Below the pieces are notes generated by a model. That model was not told the DNA's origin. It searched no databases and was given only the letters and a program-made list of their open reading frames with translations. From Acidobacteriota bacterium (GTDB lineage Bacteria; Acidobacteriota; Terriglobia; Terriglobales; Acidobacteriaceae), in the NCBI GenBank assembly GCA_021804965.1, contig JAJZGG010000008.1:1-64000 (forward strand): 64,000 bases of DNA, in the 5' to 3' direction. A program made the translations under genes and the position numbers. This document shows positions 8,085 through 18,000 of the stretch, piece by piece. Position 1 is the first letter of the stretch. Each line of letters opens with the position of its first letter.

Positions 8085-10061
8085 ATGAACGTTGTGAAGA
8101 CAGCAGTGGCCGTGGGCTTGCTTGCCGGGATGGGGCTGGCGGCGGCAGCCCAGCAGAAGCTCTACACCAACGACCGGAATGACCACTACGAGCCGCCCAA
8201 GGCGGATCGGGACTACACCAAGCGGGTGGAGATGGTGCCGATGCGCGATGGCGTCAAGCTCTACACGGTCATCTGGATTCCCCGTGGCGCGCACGATGCG
8301 CCGATTGTGCTGACGCGAACCCCGTACGATGCCGCGCACCGCATCGGTACCCCGGATGCGCTGCACCTGATCGACGCGCTTCCGCTCTCTGACCAGGATT
8401 TTGTGCGTGCCGGATATATCCGCGTCTACCAGGATGTGCGCGGCAAGTACGGCTCGGAGGGCGCATATCTGATGACGCCGCCGCCGCTTGGCTCCGGCTA
8501 CAACAACAGCGGTGCCGATGACACAACCGACGGCTGGGACACGATTGACTGGCTGGTGAAGCATGTGCCGGAGTCCAACGGACGCGTGGGCATGATCGGC
8601 AGCTCCTACGAGGGGTTCACGGTGGTCATGGCGCTGCTGCATCCGCATCCGGCGCTGAAGGTGACGGCTCCGGAGAGTCCGATGGTCGATGGCTGGATGG
8701 GCGATGACTGGTTCCACTACGGGGCGTTTCGCCAGCCCAATATCGACTATGTGCTGATGCAGACCTCGCGACGGGGCAATGGCGAGATGGTGCCGCACCC
8801 GGGCGATGACTACACCAATTTTCTGGAGGCAGGAACGGCCGGAGACTTTGCCCGCGCCCGCAACATGGACACGCTGCCATTCTGGAAGGACATTGAGGAT
8901 CATCCCGCCTATGACGGCTTCTGGCAGTCGCAGGCGCTCGACAAGCGCATTGCGAAGACGCCGCTGACGGTGCCGACGATGTGGGAGCAGGGCGAGTGGG
9001 ATCAGGAGGATATGTACGGAGCCAACCACAGCTATCGCGCCTGGGAGTCGCAGGACACGTCCAACACGAAGAACTTTCTGGTCATCGGGCCATGGTTTCA
9101 CTCGCAGATCAATCGGCAGGGCCGCGCGATTGGCCCCTTTGTGTGGGCGACGGATACGGCCGAGCAGTGGCGGCGCAATGTGCTGCTCCCATTCTTCAAC
9201 CAGTATCTGAAGCCCGGCTCGGCCAAGGCGGATACGCCGCCGGTCTGGATCTATGACACGGGCGCAGACCGCTGGGATACCTATGCCAAGTGGCCGCAGA
9301 GCTGCGACTCCGGCTGCGCCAGCACTGCCCGGCCGCTCTATCTTGAGGCCGGTGGCAGGCTCTCCTTTCATGCCCCGACCAGCGACGCTTCCAACAGCAA
9401 CGCGAGCCACTATGACGAGTATGTTTCCGATCCGGGCAAGCCGGTGCCGTATCGTCCGCGTCCGGTGGTGGGCGAGGGCAGCGGATGGCGTACCTGGCTG
9501 CTGACCGACCAGCGGTTTGTGGATGGCCGACCCGACGTGCTGACCTACGAGACGGCGCCGCTGACCAAGCCGATGAAGCTGGCCGGCGAGCCGATGGTCC
9601 ACCTGATGGCCTCCACCAGCGGCACGGACTCCGACTGGGTGGTCAAGCTGATCGATGTCTATCCCAACAGCCAGCCGCCGCGCGACGATGCCGCGGGAAC
9701 CTTCCCGGGTACGCTGGGCCAGCAGCCGGACATGAATGGCTACGAGATGCCGATCGGGATCGATATCTTCCGCGGCCGCTATCGCACCAGCTTCGAGCAT
9801 CCGCAGGCGATTGCACCGAACCAGCCGCTGGAGTATACCTTTGCCCTGCCCAATGTGGATCACACCTTCCAGCCCGGGCATCGCATCATGGTGCAGGTGC
9901 AGTCCACGCTGTTCCCGCTCTATGACCGAAACCCGCAAAGCTTTGTCCCAAATCTCTTCTACGCCAAGCCGGGGGATTTCCGGCCGGCGACCCAGCGCAT
10001 CTGGCACGAGCCGGGCAAGGCCAGCTATCTCTCACTGCCGGTGGTTGCCAACAGCCACTGA
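8085..10061 (+). CDS. CocE/NonD family hydrolase (X-Pro dipeptidyl-peptidase S15 type), exported
   Basis: Signal peptide; GMIGSSYEGFTVVMAL nucleophile elbow; C-terminal jelly-roll-like region. Confidence 0.9.
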   Translation: MNVVKTAVAVGLLAGMGLAAAAQQKLYTNDRNDHYEPPKADRDYTKRVEMVPMRDGVKLYTVIWIPRGAHDAPIVLTRTPYDAAHRIGTPDALHLIDALPLSDQDFVRAGYIRVYQDVRGKYGSEGAYLMTPPPLGSGYNNSGADDTTDGWDTIDWLVKHVPESNGRVGMIGSSYEGFTVVMALLHPHPALKVTAPESPMVDGWMGDDWFHYGAFRQPNIDYVLMQTSRRGNGEMVPHPGDDYTNFLEAGTAGDFARARNMDTLPFWKDIEDHPAYDGFWQSQALDKRIAKTPLTVPTMWEQGEWDQEDMYGANHSYRAWESQDTSNTKNFLVIGPWFHSQINRQGRAIGPFVWATDTAEQWRRNVLLPFFNQYLKPGSAKADTPPVWIYDTGADRWDTYAKWPQSCDSGCASTARPLYLEAGGRLSFHAPTSDASNSNASHYDEYVSDPGKPVPYRPRPVVGEGSGWRTWLLTDQRFVDGRPDVLTYETAPLTKPMKLAGEPMVHLMASTSGTDSDWVVKLIDVYPNSQPPRDDAAGTFPGTLGQQPDMNGYEMPIGIDIFRGRYRTSFEHPQAIAPNQPLEYTFALPNVDHTFQPGHRIMVQVQSTLFPLYDRNPQSFVPNLFYAKPGDFRPATQRIWHEPGKASYLSLPVVANSH

Positions 10062-10084
10062 TTGCAGCAGGAAGATCACTCCCA

Positions 10085-10120
10085 CAGCCGCCTGAGGGTT
10101 ATCCCCCGGGCGGCTGTTTT
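10085..10120 (+). terminator. Rho-independent terminator
   Basis: CAGCCGCC...GGCGGCTG stem followed by TTTT, just after the CocE-like gene. Confidence 0.8.
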
Positions 10121-10569
10121 GCGTGCCGGCCGTGTTGCAGGGAAATGGGAGGGTTCAGGAGGCATGGGTGTTACTTTTTCCCGCCACATTGCATTACCTA
10201 TGTGGTATATCCGCTTTGCCATGAGCGCATTACACTTGGCTTGGTCTATTTCTACATCTTTCGATCAAAGTTCCATATTTTCCCGAGGGATGGATCCGCA
10301 TCCGGATCAGATGTCCGCAGGTATGTCAGGGGATAAGCGGATCTTGCCTGCAGAAGCGGATAGCTGAATTGCAATTGGGGTTTCCTGGCAGGTGCATTGC
10401 AGGTACCGGAGTCGGCAGGTTTCAGAAATACCGAGGAATGTACCCGGCGGGGAATCCGGGATCTTCAGATGGCTGGCAGCCAGGGTTGAAAACCGATATC
10501 TCGTTTGAAAAATGATCGTTCCACCGTAGCTATTCCACGCATTCTGTTGCTCCCTCAGAAGGTTGTATT

Positions 10570-13440
10570 GTGAAACGCTTTGCCATTGATTCTCTGCTGG
10601 TGGATGCGGATAAGAAGATTATTTATGACGGGCAGACGGTGGTGCAGGTGCCGCCGAAGGTCGTGGAGATCCTTGTCGTTTTGCTGGAACATGCCGGGGA
10701 TGTGGTCCCGCGCGAAACGCTCATGGAGCAGGTCTGGGGCCAGACGTATGTGGACGAGTCCAACCTGACGCGCAATGTGGGAGTGCTGCGCACGATTCTG
10801 CGCACGCATCTGCGTGGGATCGATCCGATCAAGACCTTTCCCAAGCGCGGATATCAGTTTGTAGGGCCTGCGGAGGCAGTGGAATCGGTGGCGCCGATGC
10901 TGGTGGCACAGGCCGAGCGGACGGAGCACGGTTTGGTGGCTGCCGAGCAAGAGTCGCCGGTCCGGATGGATGTCCTGCCGATGGAGCCAGGGCAAAGCGA
11001 GGCGGCTGAAGCAGGCGAGACAGAGGCCGGTCGGCCTGCGGTTGCTGGGTCAGAATCCGTATTGGCTTCGCCTGAGCCCGTTGTGCCTGTGCGCAGGCGT
11101 TGGGGATTCCGATGGGTGCGGTCGAAGGTGGCCATTCCGCTGCTGGTGGCGACGGGGATTGCAGCAACCGCCTATGTGTATGGAAACGGGCATCGGATGG
11201 GTTTGCGCCCCTCGGTTGCGGTCTTGTATCTGCAGGATCTGTCCCAGGATGGCGAGCATGCGTGGATTGCCGAGGGGATGCGCGAGACGCTCTCGGCAGG
11301 CCTGGGCGGCGATGATGCCGTGCGTCTTATCCAGCCACGGCGCGTGACGGAGGCGGAGCAGGATCTGCGGATTGGTGCCGCGCGGGAGTATGACCCGGCA
11401 ACGATTCACGCATTGGGCAGAATCCTGCACTGCCGGTATGTGGTGACGGGCTCGTATCTGGAGACCGGGGATCAGATTCGTTTTGATCTGCAGATGCGGG
11501 ATACGGATTCCGGACGCGTGGTAACCAGCACCAGCAGCGACACGGAGACCCCGAAGCTGGCCGAGGTGGCCGAACAGGCAGTGGCGAAGATGCGTCGGGC
11601 GCTGAAGCAGGCGCCAAATCCAAGGATTTCCACCTATCTGCTGGAAGATGGCGCAAGTGCCGTTTCCGGGTTTGCGGATTATCTGGAGGGGGTTCATGCC
11701 CTGGAAACAGGGCAGCTGAACGACGCCCGGACGCTGCTGAGCCGGGCGGTGATTGCCCACCCCTCGTTTCCGCAGGCCCACTCTGCGCTGGGTGCAACCT
11801 GGGAGGCGATGGGCTATGCCGAGCAGGCCTCGGCGGAGTCACGGCTGGCGCTGGAGACCGATACGACGCTGCCGGTCGCGCAGCGGCTTGCCTTTCAGGC
11901 GGAGAGTTATCGGATTGGGTCGGACTGGCCAAGGGCGATCGATGCCTATACCCGGCTGGTGAAGCAATTCCCGGACGATATGGACTACCCGCTGGCGCTG
12001 GCGGAGTGCCTGACTCGGGCCGGCCACCCGGACCAGGCCGCGCAGAGCTTGCAAGCTCTGCTGAAGTCATCGTCGGAAGCAGGGAATGATCCGCGTGTGC
12101 CGATGCAGCAGGCCGCCGCCGCCTCGGCGATGGGGGATTGGCGCGGGGCACTGCTGTATTCCGGGCAGCAGATTCGCCTGGCGCGGGCAACTGGCTCGGA
12201 GTTCCTGTTGAGTCGGGGTTTGTCCACGGAGGGAGCGGTCTGGATACGGTTGGGAAACTATGACAATGCCATGACCGACTACGATGCGGCACAGGCGATT
12301 GCCGAGGAAACCGACGATACGGTGGAGCTGGCCGGGGTGCTGACGGCGCGTGGTGCGGAAAAAGGGCTGCGCAAGGATCCGGAAGCGGTTCCAGCTCTGA
12401 CGCATGCGATCCAGATGTATAAGGATGCGGGGGCGCTGGCCGGGGAGATCAATGCGCTGTCCGAACTGGGCTGCGCCTATACCTATACCGAGGACTGGAG
12501 CGCGGCCAAGCAGGCATTCCACCAGGCGATTGACATTGCCGGACAGCTCCATGCGCCGGGACTGGGCATTGGGGCGCAGATGGACCTGATCTATGTGGCG
12601 CTGAACGAGGACCAGTTGCAGGAGGCCGAGCAGGAGGCCGAAACCGGACTGCAACTGGCCAACCAGATCCATAATCTGGATGCGGTCAGCACGATGGAAC
12701 TGGATCTGGGGGATATTCACTACGCACAGGGCGAAATTGACAGAGCCCGGAAGGATTACCAGCAGTCGATGGAGGTGGTCCGGCAGATCGACGGCGGCTA
12801 TGCGATTGCCAAGATTCTGTCGCACATGGAGGTTCTGGAGACCGGAGCCGGCAACCTGGAAGCGGCGGAAAAGCTGGATCGCGAGGCAATGGGGATGCAT
12901 GTCCTGCTGGGAGAGCGGCTGGAATACGAGCAGGTGGCCAAAGGAGCACTGCTGATTGACGAAGGCAGGCTGGCGGAGGCCAGGCAGGCGATGACGATGC
13001 TGGCCGAGCAGGCCCGGACAGCACATCCCGGCGCGGAGGCCTGGCGGCTGGTGGCGCTCTGCGACCTGAAGCAGGGGGATCTGGACGGGGCACAGGCGGC
13101 CATCGACAAGGCTCTGGCCTTTGCGCGCGGATCGAAGAATACGCGCACCTACCTGATCCCGGATTCGGTGATGGCAGACCGGATTGCGGCCGGGCGCGGA
13201 CGGACGGCGCAGGCTCTGGCCGACCTGCAACAGCAGTTGCGACGCGCCGCAGAGATTGGCGACGTACCGCTCCAGCTTTCCATTCGTCTGGCGATCGGAG
13301 ATGTCCAGATGCATGCGGGGCAGACAGCGGAGGCTCGGCGGACGCTGCAACAGGTGGAGCGCCAGGCAGCCGGGGATAACCTTGGTTTGCTGGTAACCAA
13401 GGCGCGCAGGGAGACAACCGGTCTTCAGCGAGGGGTATGA
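10570..13440 (+). CDS. CadC/OmpR-type winged-helix transcriptional regulator with TM and TPR repeats
   Basis: N-terminal Trans_reg_C (PPKVVEILVVLLEHAGDVVPRETLMEQVWG...IKTFPKRGYQFVG), one TM, long TPR region. Confidence 0.88.
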   Translation: MKRFAIDSLLVDADKKIIYDGQTVVQVPPKVVEILVVLLEHAGDVVPRETLMEQVWGQTYVDESNLTRNVGVLRTILRTHLRGIDPIKTFPKRGYQFVGPAEAVESVAPMLVAQAERTEHGLVAAEQESPVRMDVLPMEPGQSEAAEAGETEAGRPAVAGSESVLASPEPVVPVRRRWGFRWVRSKVAIPLLVATGIAATAYVYGNGHRMGLRPSVAVLYLQDLSQDGEHAWIAEGMRETLSAGLGGDDAVRLIQPRRVTEAEQDLRIGAAREYDPATIHALGRILHCRYVVTGSYLETGDQIRFDLQMRDTDSGRVVTSTSSDTETPKLAEVAEQAVAKMRRALKQAPNPRISTYLLEDGASAVSGFADYLEGVHALETGQLNDARTLLSRAVIAHPSFPQAHSALGATWEAMGYAEQASAESRLALETDTTLPVAQRLAFQAESYRIGSDWPRAIDAYTRLVKQFPDDMDYPLALAECLTRAGHPDQAAQSLQALLKSSSEAGNDPRVPMQQAAAASAMGDWRGALLYSGQQIRLARATGSEFLLSRGLSTEGAVWIRLGNYDNAMTDYDAAQAIAEETDDTVELAGVLTARGAEKGLRKDPEAVPALTHAIQMYKDAGALAGEINALSELGCAYTYTEDWSAAKQAFHQAIDIAGQLHAPGLGIGAQMDLIYVALNEDQLQEAEQEAETGLQLANQIHNLDAVSTMELDLGDIHYAQGEIDRARKDYQQSMEVVRQIDGGYAIAKILSHMEVLETGAGNLEAAEKLDREAMGMHVLLGERLEYEQVAKGALLIDEGRLAEARQAMTMLAEQARTAHPGAEAWRLVALCDLKQGDLDGAQAAIDKALAFARGSKNTRTYLIPDSVMADRIAAGRGRTAQALADLQQQLRRAAEIGDVPLQLSIRLAIGDVQMHAGQTAEARRTLQQVERQAAGDNLGLLVTKARRETTGLQRGV

Positions 13441-13907
13441 TACGTAGCTATATTGAAGAATCAATCACTTAGAGAGCGGTCTACAGAAAGAATGGAGAAA
13501 GAAAGGATTGTTTCTGTATGCCGTTTTGGGACACTTGTCTGCTAAGTTAACCCCATCGCAATTCTTTTTTGGGACAAAAGCGGCGAAAGACGCGCGGTTT
13601 TCTGTGCGCTGCCGTGACTGTTTCAGGTCGCCACTGGGCGATTGCCGTGTCCCGGGTCAGGGTTGCGAAGGGGAGCTCAGGGAGCATGACAGCGGGGCAG
13701 CGCAAGCAGACTTTTGGCCGGAAGGTCGAGTCCGGGGGACTCGTCATGGCAGCTACGCCGGGTTGTCCCTGGCAGCCTGCCCGGCAGGATAGCGCGCCCC
13801 ATGCCCGACTGCTGGATTCCCCGGCGATCCCACCTTTGACTCAAGTATCCGCAACTTCCATCCCCACGACCCCAAGCCCAGCGAATGGGTTTTCTTCTGG
13901 AAAGAGA

Positions 13908-14954
13908 ATGCACACCATGGCTCTGCGTGTTTCCGCCTTCGGCACTCGTCTTGTCTCCCCCCTGTACGCTTCCCTGAATCTGAATCAGCCCACCGATTCC
14001 CACTCGTTGCCGGAGCTCTCCCGGCAGAGTGCGTCCCGGAATGCGTCCGGTCGGCGGGGTGGTCTGCGCATGGGTCTGCGCGGAGGTTGGGCAGTGTCAG
14101 GTCTGTTGGCATTGGGCATGCCCGTGCTGGCTACAGCGGCCTCTGCGACTCCCGAGTCGGTTCAGTTCGCCGGTACGGTGAGTACGCTGGGCAGCGGGTT
14201 CAGCGGTCCCGGCGGAGTGGCGGTGGACAAAGCCGGAGATGTGTTTGTTGCCGATACCAATAACAGTCTGGTGAAGGAGATCGTCGCGGTGAATGGGTCC
14301 ATTCCTGCGAATCCGACCATCCTGACGCTGGGCAGCGGCTACAAAAGTCCCCAAGGAGTAGCGGTGGACGGAGCCGGGGATGTCTTTGTTGGCGATACCG
14401 GCAACCAACTGGTGAAGGAGATCCCGACCAGTTGTATCGCAGGGGTCATCAATACCTCCCCCAATGCGGTCATCCCTCAGGGGCAGACTCAACCCGCTGC
14501 AATCACTAGCAATCAGATTGTTTTCCTCTATCAGATGACAAATGCAACCCTGTATTCAGCGAGCAAATCGGATTCATATTCAGACGAGCTTTATGCCACA
14601 CTAGATCCGATGCCCATTGTGCAGCAGTTTCAAAGCATGGCAGTTAATCCTGATATCTCCAATAACTATACTGTCTTGCAATGCCAGGCAACTGCTACAT
14701 CGATTCCGGAAGTCGTTTTGGATGCTCTTGTGACATCATCGCTTGCCGGTTCCCCGTTGATGGCAACCAAAGCCTCTTTTGACAACTACAATCTTGGCTG
14801 GCTTTGGGAGAATGGAAAACTATTCCCATCTAGCCAGCTTCTGATTTTATTGAATGACTATGCTGATAATGCAACAACATTGACAGCACTACAGATTAAT
14901 TCAACACGAATTCAAGGCTTTGATGTTGCTTCGTGCTTACCAGGTGAACCTTAG
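13908..14954 (+). CDS. NHL-repeat protein, apparently truncated, with an unrelated lower-GC C-terminus
   Basis: Two NHL units (GPGGVAVDKAGDVFVADTNNSLVKEI; SPQGVAVDGAGDVFVGDTGNQLVKEI) then an abrupt change of sequence and composition at about 14430-14510. Confidence 0.6.
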   Translation: MHTMALRVSAFGTRLVSPLYASLNLNQPTDSHSLPELSRQSASRNASGRRGGLRMGLRGGWAVSGLLALGMPVLATAASATPESVQFAGTVSTLGSGFSGPGGVAVDKAGDVFVADTNNSLVKEIVAVNGSIPANPTILTLGSGYKSPQGVAVDGAGDVFVGDTGNQLVKEIPTSCIAGVINTSPNAVIPQGQTQPAAITSNQIVFLYQMTNATLYSASKSDSYSDELYATLDPMPIVQQFQSMAVNPDISNNYTVLQCQATATSIPEVVLDALVTSSLAGSPLMATKASFDNYNLGWLWENGKLFPSSQLLILLNDYADNATTLTALQINSTRIQGFDVASCLPGEP

Positions 14955-15038
14955 CACGCAGCATAGTCGTTGTTCCAGGCATTGAAAATGCAATTGATGA
15001 CCAGCAATACAGACTAGCCAGATCTGGGAGAGTGTGCG

Positions 15039-18000
15039 ATGACAAAAAAACGAGCATATCAAGAAAGCATTTCTTGGGCGAATATTCACATTTTCCGGAG
15101 ATATGGCTATCGTGCATTTTCAATTCTGGTCCTTGCATTATTGAGTATAGTCAATATGGATGCACAATACGCTGGCTATGATTACGGTTCGGTAAACTAC
15201 AACTTTGGTTCGGTCAACCTTGGGTCCAGCGCGACAAGAACGATTACATTCATATTTACCAAATCAGTCTCTATTGCCTCTGTAAGCGTTGTGACTCAGG
15301 GAGCACCAAATAAAGACTTCCAGGCCACCACACCGGATTCCAGTGGGACACTGTGTGTAGCGAAAACTTATAGCGCTAATGATAGCTGTAATGTTGACAT
15401 TACATTTTCTCCGCTTGTGCCTGGAACACGACTTGGAGCAGCGGTACTTCGGGATTCATCAAATCGCATCGTTGCCTCGGGCTATGTCACCGGCTTTGGT
15501 ATCGGGGCGCAACTTGGGTTCACGTCTCCAACAGTGTCAACATTTGTAGGAACCGGAACTTACTCCTTGACCAATCCGTCAGGTCTTTCTGGAACTTCTG
15601 CCGGGTTTTTGGAGCCGTATCAAATTGTGTTTGATGCGTCCGGCAATATGTATATGGACGATTTAGCTGGGGAGGCAATATATAAGATTACTCCCGCCGG
15701 AGTTGTTTCTACGCTGCTTGGAACATATCGCACGAGTTGCGGAACTAATTACAGCTGTGGCTATCCCACGTCGAATTCAACACTGGCTGCTTCGACAGCG
15801 AGCGTTAATGCGCCGGAATCGATTGTACTGGACGGTGCCGGTCTTTTATGGTTTATAGACGAAAGCAACGAGGGACTCGCTACCATCGATTTAGCGACCG
15901 GTTACGTGACGGCTCAGGTTCCAGGAACAGGTGGTAACATAGGAGCACCCAATACATCAGGAAATATTCACAATCTGGGTGCAGCAAGCTTGGGTAACCT
16001 CACGACTCTTGCAACAGACGGGCTAGGGAATATTTACGTTGGTGCCTATCATGACAGCGTCCTGACGAGTTATTATTCAATGATTTTAAAGCTTGATCCA
16101 GATGGTAATATATCAGTCTTCGCAGGGAACACAACACCCTCTTCAGGAAAATCAGCACCTGCTGATGGGACTCCAGCGACAAGTGCGGTAATCGGTACGC
16201 CATGGGGAATGGGATTTGATGGTTCTGGAAATTTTTATTACTTTGATCAAGTGTACAATCAAATTTTCAAAATTGACACTGCAGGGAAGGTGCATCCATT
16301 TGCCGGATCCGGTTCAATCGCTAGCGACAATACTTCTTCGCTTCCATATTGGCAATCCGGAAATTCAAGTACAACGTCGAACCTATCAGTAAATTTTGCG
16401 AAAGCCGTTGGTATGCTTGCGGTCGATTCCAGCGGAAATGTCTATCTGCCTTCGGCTCCAAGCAGCGCCTATGACACAAATCTCGATAGTCGTGTTTTCG
16501 TGTTTACACCTTCAGGTTATGCATATGTGTTGACTGGAACGGGTGTAGTGGGTGAGAAGAATGGTCCTGCTTTATCATCCGAACTTGCGAAACCGTCATC
16601 CGTTGCTTTGAACGGGACGGGAGACGTTTATATCAGCGAAAACTATATAAGGCAATCCACAACATCGCCTGCGCAGTACGTCGGCGCTTCAGTTCGGAAG
16701 TGGAGCATGGCCGCTTCAACACTGTCTTTCGGGTCACAGGCTATGGGCAGCACCTCTCCAGGCCAAACCGTAACTACAACCAATATCGGCAACGCTCCGC
16801 TTGAACTGACAACGCCTTCAAATGGGACAAACCCCTACACAGGATCCAGCTTTACATTGCTGGGCAATAGTGCGTTCAATGCGTGCGCAACCGGCTCTTC
16901 GGGAGTAGTTGATATTGGCTTGGATTGTTCCGTTGTTGTTGCTTTCCAGCCTCACCAGTCATCAGGCTCAATCAGTGGGAGCCTGACATATACGGGCAAT
17001 CTGCCTGGCGGCACTATTTCGGTACCGATGGCAGGAGTTGCCGCTCCAGGCGTTGCAGATTTGCAGCTTTCCAACTTACCCAATCCGGCTGACTCTGGTA
17101 CCGCATATCCGGTAACCGTATCTGCGGTTGATTCACATGGTAATCTTTTTGCGAGCTACACCGGGACGGTTCACTTCAGCTTATCTCCGGCGGACGGTTT
17201 AGCGTCGCTTCCCGCGGACTACACTTTCACTGCGTCAGATGCGGGCACAAAAATATTTAACATCACTTTTTCAGCTTCAGGGTCTCATACGCTGACCGTT
17301 CAAGATACTGCTAATAATTTAGTATTTAATGAAGGTACAACAGTTGGCTCACCATTTAATCACTTTGCATTTACATCCGGTCCTCCGACAACTACAACTG
17401 CCGGGATTAGCTTTCCTGTCTCGGTAACAGCTTACTTCAGTTCCAATAACTCTGAGATAGACACAAGCTATAACGGGCAAGTGAAAATCACCTCCAGTGA
17501 CCCGAATGCCGTACTTCCATCCGCACCAACGTTGACGAGCGGCGTGGGTACATTTACTGTCACGCTGAAGACTACTGGAACACAAACCATCTCAGTAGCG
17601 GATTCCAGTGGATCATCTAGCATAATCAGTAATAACATCAATGTGGAAGCTGCTGGAGCAAGCAAAATCACAGTTCTCTCCGGCGCGACGCAGAGCGCGG
17701 TAATCGGGGCGGCATTCTCCACGGCGCTGCAGGTGCAGGTAACGGATGCGTACTCGAACCCTGTGGGCGGAGTGGTGGTGAGCTTTACGCCGCCTGCGAC
17801 GGGTGCCAGTGCAGTACTTTCAGCGGCGAGCTGCACCACGTCCACGACGGCGCCGGTGGGCGTCTGCTCGGTGACGGCGACGGCCAACGGAACCGCAAGT
17901 GCGACGGCCTATACGGTGGCGGCGAAGGCTGCGGGAACTTCAGCGGCAGCAGGCTTTTCGCTGTTCAATCTGAAGGCCACGCCGACGGTGACGCTGAGTG

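Noticed and set aside
13440-13907. Possible riboswitch upstream of the NHL gene
   Set aside because: GC-rich leader, but no conserved riboswitch core could be recognised
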